Below, piece by piece: positions 9,512-18,098 of a stretch of DNA of 64,000 nt. The translations under genes and the position numbers were made by a program. The first letter of the stretch is position 1. The number at the start of each line of letters is the position of its first letter. The notes under the pieces were generated by a model, which was given only the letters and a program-made list of their open reading frames with translations, was not told the origin of the DNA and did not search any database. Location: assembly GCF_003688285.1 (NCBI RefSeq), contig NZ_RCNT01000001.1, forward strand, positions 744,001 through 808,000, given 5' to 3'. This DNA comes from Rhodophyticola porphyridii (lineage in GTDB: Bacteria; Pseudomonadota; Alphaproteobacteria; Rhodobacterales; Rhodobacteraceae).

Positions 9512-10438
9512 CTAGACGCCCAGGCACCAGCGCAGGATCGCCTTTTGCGCATGCAGGCGGTTCTCCGCCTCGTCGAAGATGACCGAATTCGGGCCGTCCA
9601 TGACCGCACTAGTCGCCTCGTCCTCCCGATGGGCGGGCAGGCAATGCATGAACAATGCGTCCGGCTTGGCATGGGACATCAGCTCTTCGTTGACCTGATA
9701 GCCCCGCAACTGGTTGTGACGGCGTTCCTTGGTGGATTGGCTGTCATGCATCGACACCCACGTGTCGGTCACCACAAGATCGGCACGGGCGACCGCGCGC
9801 ACGGGGTCGCGGACGATCTCGACCTTCGCTCCGCGCGCGCGGGCCTCCTCGATGAAGCCGCGTTCGGGGTCCAGCGTTTCGGGGCCGGTGAAGGTCAGGT
9901 CGAAACCGAACTGGCCCGCGGCATGAAGAAAGCTGGCGCAGACATTGTTGCCATCTCCGGTCCAGACCACCTTCTTGCCGGCAATGGGCCCGCGATGTTC
10001 CTCGAAGGTCATCACGTCGGCCATGATCTGGCAGGGATGGGTGCGGTTCGTCAGCCCGTTGATGACCGGCACCGTGGCGTGTTCGGCCATCTCCAGCAGC
10101 ACGTCCTCCTCGAAGGTCCGGATCATGATCAGATCCACATAACGGCTCAGCACCCGCGCGGTGTCGGCGATGGTCTCGCCATGGCCCAGTTGCAGATCCG
10201 TGCCGGACAGGACCATGGTTTCGCCCCCCATCTGACGGACGCCGACATCGAAGCTGACCCGGGTCCGGGTCGAGGGTTTTTCGAAGATCAGCGCCACCAT
10301 GTGGCCCGCCAGTGGCAGCTCGTCATCGGGCATGCCCTTGGGGCGCCCCGCGCGGGCGGTCTTCATGGCGCGCGCATCGTTGATCATATGCCGCAGATCG
10401 GAGGGATCGGTTTTGTGAATGTCGAGAAAATGTTTCAT
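9512..10438 (-). CDS. argF: Ornithine carbamoyltransferase
   Basis: A 308-residue enzyme making citrulline from ornithine and carbamoyl phosphate in arginine biosynthesis. The carbamoyl-phosphate motif is seen as [15 protein letters not shown], with later HPCQIMAD and the ornithine-binding FMHCLPAHR. Length is typical. The ATG lies immediately after the stop of the upstream GNAT gene (stop 10440-10442), so the two are probably translationally coupled. With argD it forms an arginine cluster on the minus strand. Confidence 0.96.
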   Translation of the reverse strand: MKHFLDIHKTDPSDLRHMINDARAMKTARAGRPKGMPDDELPLAGHMVALIFEKPSTRTRVSFDVGVRQMGGETMVLSGTDLQLGHGETIADTARVLSRYVDLIMIRTFEEDVLLEMAEHATVPVINGLTNRTHPCQIMADVMTFEEHRGPIAGKKVVWTGDGNNVCASFLHAAGQFGFDLTFTGPETLDPERGFIEEARARGAKVEIVRDPVRAVARADLVVTDTWVSMHDSQSTKERRHNQLRGYQVNEELMSHAKPDALFMHCLPAHREDEATSAVMDGPNSVIFDEAENRLHAQKAILRWCLGV

Positions 10439-10439
10439 A

Positions 10440-11021
10440 TCAGCTACTTGTCTTTTTGTCGGGCGCAGGAATGCCGTCGCCAGGCGATGGCGGGGCAGGT
10501 TCGGGCGGTTCGGTCGTCTGTCGTCGGAAGACCATGACAAGCACCACGTCGCCATCCTCGCACGCGCGTTCCTCCAATGCGCTGAACCCGGCGGCCCGAT
10601 AGGTTGCGACGGCCCGGGCATTGGACGGGTCGGGGTCGATCACGACGGTCGATGTACCGGCCTCGATGATCTCCAGCGCGCGCTGTCGCAGATAGGCCTG
10701 CGCGTGCCCCTTGGCCAGAAAGGCGGGGTCGCCGAGAAACGTGTCCATCGCGCGCGCATCGGCCGGAAGGTCCGCGAAATGCGGGGCAGGCCAGTGGTGC
10801 GCGGGGTAATCCTGCACGAAAGCGAAGGGGTGCCCGTCCAGTTCCACGATCCGCATATCCGTCGGGCCCGCGTCCAGATCTTCCTCCATCAGGGCGATCT
10901 CGGCGGCCGCCGTGCCCCACCAGCCGCCGATATGCGGCTGGCTGAGCCAGCTTTCGATCAGCGGATAATGGGCGCGCGTCAGCCGGGGAAAGCTGTAGCG
11001 GCTAGTCTGCGGGATCATCAT
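10440..11021 (-). CDS. GNAT N-acetyltransferase within the arginine cluster
   Basis: A 193-residue protein with the GNAT fold. Its early [16 protein letters not shown] and the later [20 protein letters not shown] (acetyl-CoA loop region) resemble the AAC(6')/RimJ-like branch. Its start overlaps the end of argD by 20 bp, and it stops 1 bp before the argF start, so the three are almost certainly cotranscribed. Either ATG at 11021 or 11018 is possible; a GGAG upstream favours 11021. Substrate unknown; the position suggests, but does not prove, a link to amino-acid metabolism. Confidence 0.82.
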   Translation of the reverse strand: MMIPQTSRYSFPRLTRAHYPLIESWLSQPHIGGWWGTAAAEIALMEEDLDAGPTDMRIVELDGHPFAFVQDYPAHHWPAPHFADLPADARAMDTFLGDPAFLAKGHAQAYLRQRALEIIEAGTSTVVIDPDPSNARAVATYRAAGFSALEERACEDGDVVLVMVFRRQTTEPPEPAPPSPGDGIPAPDKKTSS

Positions 11022-12198
11022 CTTGCGTCTCCAGCGCGGTCGCGGCGCGGTCAAGCCGATCGATCCCGTCGGCGATCTCCTCCTCGGTCACCGTCAGCGC
11101 GGGAAGCAGGCGAACCACGTTGTCACCCGCCGGCACGGTCAGCATCTCCTGATCATGGGCCGCGCGTATCACGTCCAGATTGGGTTTCCTGCAGACCAGA
11201 CCAAGCATGAAGCCCGTGCCGCGCACCGTTTCGAACACCTCAGGGTGGGCCGCCACGAGGCCTTCCGCCTTCTGGCGAAGCAGACCGGCGCGGCGGTTCA
11301 CATCTTCCAGAAACCCCTCCTCGGTGATCACATCCATGACAGTGCTGGCAACGGCGCAGCCAAGCGGGTTCCCCCCATAGGTGGAGCCATGGGTGCCCGG
11401 CGTCATGCCGACCGCCGCGGCTTCGGTGGCCAGAAGCGCGCCGATCGGAAAGCCGCCGCCGATACCCTTGGCGATCATCATGATATCGGGGGTGATGCCT
11501 GCCCATTCATGCGCGAAGAGCTTGCCGGTCCGGCCCATGCCGCACTGGATCTCGTCCAGGATCAGAAGCAGCCCGTGTTCATCGCAGAGATCGCGCAGAC
11601 CTTTCAGGCACTGGTCGGGAACCGGGCGGATGCCGCTTTCGCCCTGAACGGGTTCGATCATGATCGCGCCGACATCCGGGCGCGCGGCGGCCTCCCTCAG
11701 GGCATCGTGATCGCCGAAGGGCAGGTGCACGAACCCGGGCAGAAGCGGACCGAACCCCTTGGTCAGCTTCTCCGCCCCCGCCGCGGAAATCATCCCCATG
11801 GAGCGACCATGGAACGCGCCCTCGAATGCCAGGATTGTGGTTCGCTCGGGCTGGCCTTTCTCGTACCAGTATTTGCGGGCCATCTTGACCGCCAGTTCGC
11901 CCGCCTCCGTGCCGGAATTGCAGAAGAACATGGTGTCGGCAAATGTGTGCTCCACCAGTTTCGCAGCCAGTTCCTCCTGCTGCGGTACTGTGTAGAGGTT
12001 GGAGGTATGCCACAGGTTTTCCGCCTGCGATCTCAGTGTATTGACCAGTTTCGGGTGGCTGTGGCCAAGGGCCATGACGGCGACGCCGCTGGCGAAATCC
12101 AGAAACCGTCGACCGTCGGCTTCCACCAACCATGCGCCTTCGCCCTTGACGAAGGAGAGCGGCGCGCGGGAATAGCTGGGAAGAACCGGCGATATCAT
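11002..12198 (-). CDS. argD: Acetylornithine aminotransferase
   Basis: A 398-residue class-III PLP aminotransferase that converts N-acetylglutamate semialdehyde to N-acetylornithine. Visible motifs are FLDFASGVAVMALGHSHP near the start, FCNSGTEAGELAVKMARKY, the substrate region LLILDEIQCGMGRTGK, and the PLP-binding Lys in MMIAKGIGGGFPIGA. The start MISPVLPSYS was chosen because a GGAG lies 6 nt before that ATG; an ATG two codons upstream would be too close to it. First gene of the argD-GNAT-argF unit. Confidence 0.95.
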   Translation of the reverse strand: MISPVLPSYSRAPLSFVKGEGAWLVEADGRRFLDFASGVAVMALGHSHPKLVNTLRSQAENLWHTSNLYTVPQQEELAAKLVEHTFADTMFFCNSGTEAGELAVKMARKYWYEKGQPERTTILAFEGAFHGRSMGMISAAGAEKLTKGFGPLLPGFVHLPFGDHDALREAAARPDVGAIMIEPVQGESGIRPVPDQCLKGLRDLCDEHGLLLILDEIQCGMGRTGKLFAHEWAGITPDIMMIAKGIGGGFPIGALLATEAAAVGMTPGTHGSTYGGNPLGCAVASTVMDVITEEGFLEDVNRRAGLLRQKAEGLVAAHPEVFETVRGTGFMLGLVCRKPNLDVIRAAHDQEMLTVPAGDNVVRLLPALTVTEEEIADGIDRLDRAATALETQDDDPAD

Positions 12199-12274
12199 GA
12201 CCATCTCCAGGATGAGAGTTTTCAGGAAGAACGGGGCTTGCCCGAAACCTGACCTCAAGTCAATTCAAGCGCAG

Positions 12275-12772
12275 TTATGCGCCATCGCGGATTTTCATGA
12301 TCATGCAGGTAGTCGACCCGGTTGCGTAAAGTGTGCCGTCCTCCACTCCGCGGATCGTGCCTTCCGCCACGCCGGTGGACCGGCCCGAATGGCTGGTGAT
12401 GCCTTCGGCCAGAATCTCTGTGCCTACGGACAGCGGGCGGATGATATTTATCTTGTATTCCAATGTCGTATAGACGGAGCCCTTTGGCACCTTCGTCATC
12501 ACCGCGCAGGCCATGCAGCTGTCTAGCAATGTGCCGTACCAGCCGCCGTGAACCGTTCCCATCGGGTTCATATGGGCGAATTCGGGCGCGCCGCGAAAGA
12601 CGACCCGGCCGTCTTCTACAGTGTCGAGACGATAGTTGAGAGTTTCGGAAATGGGCGGATGAGGCAGGGCTCCGTCCCGCATCGCCTCCATGAAGGCCCG
12701 CCCGGAGAGCGACAGAAGCCGCGCCTGATCCGGCAAGGCGTCGAGCGAATGTGCGAAGACCGGTTCGACCAT
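12275..12772 (-). CDS. PaaI-family thioesterase (hotdog fold)
   Basis: A 165-residue protein with the hotdog thioesterase signature MNPMGTVHGGWYGTLLDSCMA, as in PaaI/YbgC-type acyl-CoA thioesterases. The later YTTLEYKINIIRPL and AEGTIRGVEDGTLYATGSTTC complete the fold. The ATG at 12772 (MVEPVFAHSL) was taken; a TTG at 12811 would add 13 residues and cannot be excluded. It lies downstream of metF on the same strand, separated from it by an inverted repeat. Substrate unknown. Confidence 0.82.
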   Translation of the reverse strand: MVEPVFAHSLDALPDQARLLSLSGRAFMEAMRDGALPHPPISETLNYRLDTVEDGRVVFRGAPEFAHMNPMGTVHGGWYGTLLDSCMACAVMTKVPKGSVYTTLEYKINIIRPLSVGTEILAEGITSHSGRSTGVAEGTIRGVEDGTLYATGSTTCMIMKIRDGA

Positions 12773-12868
12773 GTGGTGCGTGTCCCGAAAAAGGCTGTTG
12801 TGATCAGCCAATCCCGAGCCGGAACGCGGTGCAAGCTGCCCGCGCGATTTACGCAGCGTCAGGAAGGC

Positions 12869-12914
12869 AACAGGTTACGAGAAAACCGGGTTTCGCGATT
12901 TTTCGTAACCTGTT
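12869..12914 (-). repeat. Stem-forming inverted repeat, copy 1
   Basis: Arms AACAGGTTACGAgAAAA and TTTTTCGTAACCTGTT flank a short centre. On the minus strand the element begins 6 nt after the metF stop codon. A second copy with the same arms lies at 45581-45624, also just after a minus-strand stop. It may be a termination or mRNA-3'-end element or a dispersed palindrome. Confidence 0.7.
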
Positions 12915-12920
12915 CGCCGC

Positions 12921-13790
12921 TCAGGCGACCTCGGCCAGGGACAGTTTGGGGGTCACCCCCAAGGCCGCGCAGACGTCCCGGGTCAGATCCGGCGCGTTCA
13001 GCGTGTAGAAATGCAGATCGCCCGCACCGCCCTCGATCAGGTCGGTGCACAGCTCCGAACAAAGCGCTGTGGACAGAAGGTCTTCGCGCCCATCGCGGAT
13101 GGCGGCGGCATAGGCCTCGTCCAGCCATGCGGGGATGACGGCGCCGCAGGCGCTGGCAAAGCGGCGGACGCGGGTCCAGTTGTTGATCGGAAGGATGCCG
13201 GGAATGATCGGCGCCTCGATTCCGGCGGCGACACAGGCATCGCGAAACCGGAAGAAGGTGTCCGCCTCGAAGAAGAACTGGGTGATGGCGGAGGTCGCGC
13301 CCGCATCGATCTTGCGCTTCAGAAAATCGACACATGCCGCCATGTCGGGGGCATCGGGATGCGGGTCGGGATAGGCGCCCACGCGCAGGGTGAATTTTCC
13401 GGTCCTTGCCAGTGCCTCGATCAGTTCGACCGAACTTGCAAAACCGTCCGGATGCGGCGTGAACGCGCCGGCGCCCTTTGGCGGATCGCCCCGCAAGGCC
13501 ACGATCTGGGTCACACCCGCCTCGGCGTAACTGTCCGCAATAGCGAGCGTTTCCTCGCGGGTCGCGTCGACGCAGGTCAGATGTGCGGCGACCTTCACCC
13601 CGAAATTGCTGTGGATCGTCTTTACCGCCTCATGGGTCAGCGTCCGTGTCGTGCCGCCCGCGCCATAGGTGACCGAGACAAACTCGGGCGCCAGCGGTGC
13701 CAGCGTGCCAAGCGTGTCCCACAGACGAAACGACGCCTCAAGGGATTGAGGCGGAAAGAACTCGAAGGAGACGGACGGTGCGGCGGTCAT
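12921..13790 (-). CDS. metF: Methylenetetrahydrofolate reductase
   Basis: A 289-residue flavoprotein reducing 5,10-methylene-THF to 5-methyl-THF, the methyl donor for methionine. Visible are VSFEFFPPQS at the start, the substrate Glu region, FVSVTYGAGGTTR, AHLTCVDATREE and ALRGDPPKG. Length is normal. It is divergent from a MetR-like regulator gene with 93 bp between them, the usual arrangement for MetR control of a methionine gene. Confidence 0.95.
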   Translation of the reverse strand: MTAAPSVSFEFFPPQSLEASFRLWDTLGTLAPLAPEFVSVTYGAGGTTRTLTHEAVKTIHSNFGVKVAAHLTCVDATREETLAIADSYAEAGVTQIVALRGDPPKGAGAFTPHPDGFASSVELIEALARTGKFTLRVGAYPDPHPDAPDMAACVDFLKRKIDAGATSAITQFFFEADTFFRFRDACVAAGIEAPIIPGILPINNWTRVRRFASACGAVIPAWLDEAYAAAIRDGREDLLSTALCSELCTDLIEGGAGDLHFYTLNAPDLTRDVCAALGVTPKLSLAEVA

Positions 13791-13850
13791 GGCGATTCTG
13801 ATCCTTGAAAAGTCGCCTTTGGATGTCGCATAGAGGAGTTATCGAGACAA

Positions 13851-13877
13851 ACTCATAAAACTCATCATCTATATGAG
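13851..13877. promoter_or_regulatory. Candidate MetR operator between metF and metR
   Basis: The 93-bp divergent region holds a repeated ACTCAT (13851 and 13860) and an inverted pair CTCAT-N7-ATGAG at 13861-13877, in the size range of LysR-type sites (interrupted dyad). It lies just before the metR start. The link to MetR is inferred from position. Confidence 0.45.
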
Positions 13878-13883
13878 GCGTAT

Positions 13884-14804
13884 ATGCATCTGGAGTTTCG
13901 CCATCTGCGGACCATCCGCGCCATCCATGAGGAGGGCGGGCTGGCCAAGGCGGCGGACACGCTGCACATCACGCAAAGCGCGCTCAGCCATCAGATAAAG
14001 GGTCTGGAGGCGCAGGCGGGGGTGGAGCTGTTCGTGCGCCGCTCGAAGCCGATGCGCCTCTCGCCTGCGGGGATGAAGCTGCTGCGGCTGGCCGAGGAGA
14101 TCCTGCCCCGGATCGCCGCGCTGGAGGAGGAGTTCAGCGGCCTGCGATCGGGCAAATCGGGCCGTTTGCATATCGCGATCGAATGCCATGCCTGTTTCGA
14201 CTGGCTGTTGCCAGTGCTGGAGGGGTTCCGCACCGCATGGCCCGATGTGGATGTGGATATCCGGCCCGGTTTGCAGTTCGAGGCGCTGCCCGCACTGATG
14301 CGGGAGGAGGTGGATCTGGTGATCTCCTCCGATCCCGAAGACCTGCCCGGCATCGATTTCACCCCGCTCTTCGATTACGAGCCGGTTTTCGTCGCCTCCT
14401 CCCAGCATCCGCTGGCCGCCAAGAACTTCATCGAGGCGGAGGATTTTCGCGATGAGTTGCTGATCACCTACCCGGTGGAGCGGGCCCGGCTGGATGTGTT
14501 CAGCCAGTTGCTGATCCCCGCCGGGGTGGAGCCGAAGGGTATCCGGCAGGTGGAACTGTCGGCGGTGATCCTGTTGCTGGTGGCGTCGAATCGCGGGGTC
14601 TCGGTCCTGCCGGACTGGGTGGTGCGGGAACTGCGGAACAATGCCAGTTACGTCACCCGCCCGCTGACCAGCACCGGCCTGACCCGGCGGCTTTACGGGG
14701 CAACCCGCGCCGACGACACCACCAAGCCCTTCATGTCCCACGTGCTGAAACTCGCCCGGACCGAGCCGCTGAAACTGCAGCGGAAAACCGCGGCGGCAGA
14801 GTGA
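13884..14804 (+). CDS. metR: LysR-type regulator, MetR homologue
   Basis: A 306-residue LysR-family protein. The N-terminal winged helix (HLRTIRAIHEEGGLAKAADT, then LHITQSALSHQIKGLE) and effector domain motifs IAIECHACFDWLLPVLEGF, DLVISSD and PVERARLDVF closely follow MetR from memory of the E. coli protein. By family it activates methionine-pathway genes with homocysteine as co-effector. Its divergent position next to metF supports this. The ATG at 13884 directly follows the candidate operator. Confidence 0.9.
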   Translation: MHLEFRHLRTIRAIHEEGGLAKAADTLHITQSALSHQIKGLEAQAGVELFVRRSKPMRLSPAGMKLLRLAEEILPRIAALEEEFSGLRSGKSGRLHIAIECHACFDWLLPVLEGFRTAWPDVDVDIRPGLQFEALPALMREEVDLVISSDPEDLPGIDFTPLFDYEPVFVASSQHPLAAKNFIEAEDFRDELLITYPVERARLDVFSQLLIPAGVEPKGIRQVELSAVILLLVASNRGVSVLPDWVVRELRNNASYVTRPLTSTGLTRRLYGATRADDTTKPFMSHVLKLARTEPLKLQRKTAAAE

Positions 14805-14908
14805 CGCAATCCCCTTGAAAAAAAGGCCAATTGCAACGCGGATCATGGTGTCGCAGATGCTTGCCCTGCGCTGTCTCCGGCGCATCTATGAGCCAGGAGG
14901 CGCAACAG

Positions 14909-15544
14909 ATGACCCAGATCGTTCAAGCACATGGCCCGGAGTTGAATGTTCACCGACCGCCGGCCGATATTCATGACAGGATCGCGCTGAAAACCGTAAG
15001 GTTCATGCGCATTTTTGCCGACAGGTTCTTTGCCAACCGCTACGGCCACCGGGCCGTGGTGCTGGAAACGGTTGCGGCCGTGCCCGGAATGGTGGGCGGT
15101 CTGCTGCAGCATCTCAAGGCGCTGCGCCATATCCGCGACGATCAGGGCTGGATCCGCGAGTTGCTGGAAGAGGCCGATAACGAGCGGATGCATCTGATGA
15201 CCTTCATCAAGATCGCCGAGCCAAGCCGGTTCGAACGTCTGCTGATCATGCTGGGGCAGGCGGTGTTCTTCAATTTCTACTTCTTCCTGTATCTCTTTGC
15301 GCCGCGCACGGCCCATCGCGTGGTGGCCTATCTCGAAGAGGAGGCGGTGATCAGCTACACACAGTATCTGGCGCAACTGGACGCCGGCGCGGTGGAAAAC
15401 GTGCCCGCGCCGGAACTGGCCATCGACTACTGGAAGCTGCCTGCCGATGCGCGGCTGCGCGAGGTGGTCGTCGCCGTGCGCGCGGACGAGGCCGGGCACC
15501 GGGACGCAAATCACCGCTTTGCGGATGAATTGGCCGCCCGCTAG
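14909..15544 (+). CDS. aox: Alternative oxidase (cyanide-insensitive ubiquinol oxidase)
   Basis: A 211-residue di-iron membrane-associated oxidase. All ligand motifs are present: LETVAAVPGM (Glu about 53), EEADNERMHLM (Glu 92, His 95), YLEEEAVISYT (Glu about 144) and RADEAGHRDANH (Glu 194, His 197). It passes electrons from ubiquinol to oxygen without pumping protons. A strong AGGAGG lies 8 nt before the ATG at 14909, which decides the start over an ATG at 14888. It is monocistronic between metR and an inositol-phosphatase gene. AOX is sporadic in bacteria, so its presence is notable. Confidence 0.93.
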   Translation: MTQIVQAHGPELNVHRPPADIHDRIALKTVRFMRIFADRFFANRYGHRAVVLETVAAVPGMVGGLLQHLKALRHIRDDQGWIRELLEEADNERMHLMTFIKIAEPSRFERLLIMLGQAVFFNFYFFLYLFAPRTAHRVVAYLEEEAVISYTQYLAQLDAGAVENVPAPELAIDYWKLPADARLREVVVAVRADEAGHRDANHRFADELAAR

Positions 15545-15624
15545 AGCGCGCGCCCGTTTGTACCCTTGGCAGCCCGCGCACACAGGTCTATACGCGCGGG
15601 CTGAACCACGAAAAGGGGCCGGTC

Positions 15625-16425
15625 ATGCAGGGCAGCGCAAATCTCAACATCATGATCAAGGCGGCGCGTCTGGCCGGGCGCTCGCTGGCCAAGGATTTCC
15701 GCGAGGTGGAGAACCTGCAGGTCAGTGCCAAGGGCCCGGGCGATTTCGTGTCCAAGGCCGATATGGCCGCGGAGAAGATCCTGCGCGAAACCCTGATGGA
15801 GGCGCGCCCCAATTACGGGTTTCTGGGCGAGGAAAGCGACGAGGTTCAGGGCACCGACCCGACGCGCCGCTGGATCGTCGACCCGCTGGACGGAACCACG
15901 AATTTCCTGCACGGGATGCCCCATTGGGCGGTCTCCATCGCACTGGAACACAAGGGCGAAATCGTCGCCGGCGTCGTGTTCGACCCCGCAAAGGACGAGA
16001 TGTTCTTTGCCGAAAAGGGGCAGGGCGCCTGGTTGAACGACAATCAGCGGCTGCGCGTATCGGGCCGCGCGAAGATGATCGAAAGCGTCTTTGCCACGGG
16101 CGTGCCTTTCGGTGGCGGCAAATATTTGCCTGCAACGCTGCAGGACCTTGGCCGCCTGATGCCCGCATGTGCCGGCGTCCGGCGGTGGGGTGCAGCCTCT
16201 CTCGATCTTGCCTATGTCGCCGCGGGCCGGTACGAGGGCTACTGGGAACGCGGCGTGAATATCTGGGATATCGCGGCTGGCGTCATCATCGTGCGGGAGG
16301 CCGGCGGCATGGTTGCCCCGCTGCGCGACGGACAGGACATGCTAAAAGACGGACAGCTGATCGCGTCCAACGGCGCGATGTTCGATGCGTTCGCCAAGGT
16401 GATCCGGGAGCGCCCCGGGGCCTGA
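15625..16425 (+). CDS. suhB: Inositol monophosphatase family protein
   Basis: A 266-residue member of the IMPase/SuhB family. The metal-binding motifs FLGEESDEVQG, WIVDPLDGTTNFLHGMPHWA and the C-terminal WDIAAGVIIVREAGG are intact. It probably hydrolyses inositol or related sugar phosphates; SuhB-like proteins also bind the transcription elongation complex in enterobacteria, which cannot be judged here. It converges with pcs, with only 2 bp between the stops. Confidence 0.9.
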   Translation: MQGSANLNIMIKAARLAGRSLAKDFREVENLQVSAKGPGDFVSKADMAAEKILRETLMEARPNYGFLGEESDEVQGTDPTRRWIVDPLDGTTNFLHGMPHWAVSIALEHKGEIVAGVVFDPAKDEMFFAEKGQGAWLNDNQRLRVSGRAKMIESVFATGVPFGGGKYLPATLQDLGRLMPACAGVRRWGAASLDLAYVAAGRYEGYWERGVNIWDIAAGVIIVREAGGMVAPLRDGQDMLKDGQLIASNGAMFDAFAKVIRERPGA

Positions 16426-16427
16426 GA

Positions 16428-17126
16428 TCAGGTGTTGTGGCGTCCGTTCAGCGCCTGCTGAGCGATGCCCGCCACAAGCAGATAGACCGAACTGAATGCC
16501 ACAACCAGCGTCAGAACCGGGTTCGGCGCGAAATTGGTCCATGCGGCCCAGCCAATGGCCAGTGTCCAGATCAGCGCAACCGGCAGCGTCACCAGACGCC
16601 AGCGTTTGGTGCGCACGGGGTGGACGAATTTCAGCGGGACGAACATCGCCACGCTTAGAATGATGACCAGCGTCAGCGTCACCCACACCCCGGGCGTCAT
16701 CACCAGAAGCGCCAGCACCAGCATGTTCCAGCAGCCCGGAAAGCCGCTGAAACTGTCATCGGGCAGTTTCATGCGCGTATCCGAGAAATAGAGCGCGCTT
16801 GCGAACGGGATCAGCAAAACCGCCAGCCAGCCGGTCCAGCCGGGCAGAAGACCGGAGGCGTAAAGCGCATAGGCCGGGATGACGACGTAGGTCAGGAAAT
16901 CTATGATCAGGTCCAGAAGCACCCCGTCGATTTCGGGGGCGTGTTTCTTGACCTCGAAATGCCGGGCCAGCGGGCCGTCTATCCCGTCGACCAGAAGCGC
17001 CACGGCCAGCCATAGGGCCATGATGTCCCATTGCTGCTGCATCGCCTCCAGCAGCGCCAGCATGGCCAGAGCGGCTCCGATGGCGGTGAAGCCGTGGACA
17101 AGAAAGGCGGAAAGTCTCGCGGTCAT
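16428..17126 (-). CDS. pcs: Phosphatidylcholine synthase
   Basis: A 232-residue membrane protein with about seven or eight hydrophobic segments and the CDP-alcohol phosphotransferase motif in DGIDGPLARHFEVKKHAP followed by DGVLLDLIIDF. The arrangement is typical of Pcs, which condenses choline with CDP-diacylglycerol to make phosphatidylcholine in alphaproteobacteria. Followed on the same strand by xerC upstream (stop at 17165), with a 38-bp gap. Confidence 0.9.
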   Translation of the reverse strand: MTARLSAFLVHGFTAIGAALAMLALLEAMQQQWDIMALWLAVALLVDGIDGPLARHFEVKKHAPEIDGVLLDLIIDFLTYVVIPAYALYASGLLPGWTGWLAVLLIPFASALYFSDTRMKLPDDSFSGFPGCWNMLVLALLVMTPGVWVTLTLVIILSVAMFVPLKFVHPVRTKRWRLVTLPVALIWTLAIGWAAWTNFAPNPVLTLVVAFSSVYLLVAGIAQQALNGRHNT

Positions 17127-17164
17127 CGGAGTCCAATGCCCGGTTGTCGGCCCATGCGCAAGGC

Positions 17165-18088
17165 TCAGGCTTTCGGATGGGCGTTGCGGTAGACCTCCAG
17201 CAGGCGCGCGGTGTCCACTGCGGTATAGGCCTGCGTGGTGGAGAGCGACGCATGGCCAAGCAATTCCTGGATCGCCCGGAGATCGCCGCCCGCATCGAGC
17301 AGATGGGTGGCAAAACTGTGCCGCATCGCATGCGGGGTTGCCGTGGCCGGCAGACCAAGCTGCAGCCGGGCCTGTTCCACCGTCTTCTGGATCTGCCGCG
17401 GGTTCAGCGCGCCGCCACGCATGCCGCGGAAAAGCGGCCCCGTCGGGTCAAGCCGGTGCGGGCAGAGCCGGGCATAGCGCGCCACGGCCTCCCGCGCGGC
17501 GGGGATCACGGGCACCTCGCGCTCCTTGCCGCCCTTGCCGCGGATGCGCAACGTGTCCGACAGGGGCAGTGCCGCCGCCGTCAGGCCAAGCGCCTCCGAG
17601 ATCCGCAGACCGCAGCCGTAGAGGAGGGTCATGACCGCCAGATCCCGGGCGCTGACCCAGTCGCGCCCGTCCTGCATCTCGACCCTATCCAGAAGGTCGC
17701 GGGCCGCGGTTTCCGCCAGCGGCCGGGGCAGGGGACGCTGAAACTTCGGAGCCCGCGCGGCCAGCACCGCGGTGGGTTCGAACCCGTCGCGTTCGGCCCA
17801 CCACCGGAAGAAGCTTTTCACCGCCGAAAGCCGCCGCGCCAGAGATCGCGCGCCAAGGCCGCGACGCCGCTCTTCGGCCATCCATGCCCGCATGTCCCGG
17901 ATGCCGAGCGACCGGAGCGGGGCAAGGCCAAGGCGCTCCCCGTGATAGGAGGACTGAAATGCCAGAAACCCGGTGACGTCGCGACCATAGGCGTCGACCG
18001 TGGTCGCCGCCGCACCATCCAGCGCCGTCACGTGGGCCAGCCAGCTTTGCAGCAGGTCGCGGGCGGCAGGGCTGAGCGAGAGGGTCAT
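17165..18088 (-). CDS. xerC: Tyrosine recombinase XerC
   Basis: A 307-residue tyrosine recombinase that resolves chromosome dimers at dif with XerD. The N-terminal SAM-like core-binding domain is followed by the catalytic part: GCGLRISEAL (Arg), HAMRHSFATHLL (His-x-x-Arg), LGHASLSTTQAYT (His and the nucleophile Tyr). It lies 10 bp after the stop of a DUF484 gene, the same pairing seen in many proteobacteria, so it is the housekeeping XerC rather than a phage integrase. Confidence 0.93.
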   Translation of the reverse strand: MTLSLSPAARDLLQSWLAHVTALDGAAATTVDAYGRDVTGFLAFQSSYHGERLGLAPLRSLGIRDMRAWMAEERRRGLGARSLARRLSAVKSFFRWWAERDGFEPTAVLAARAPKFQRPLPRPLAETAARDLLDRVEMQDGRDWVSARDLAVMTLLYGCGLRISEALGLTAAALPLSDTLRIRGKGGKEREVPVIPAAREAVARYARLCPHRLDPTGPLFRGMRGGALNPRQIQKTVEQARLQLGLPATATPHAMRHSFATHLLDAGGDLRAIQELLGHASLSTTQAYTAVDTARLLEVYRNAHPKA

Positions 18089-18098
18089 GGTGCCGCCC

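Noticed and set aside
17165-18088. Phage-type integrase marking an island
   Set aside because: Pairing with DUF484 and the motifs identify it as housekeeping xerC.
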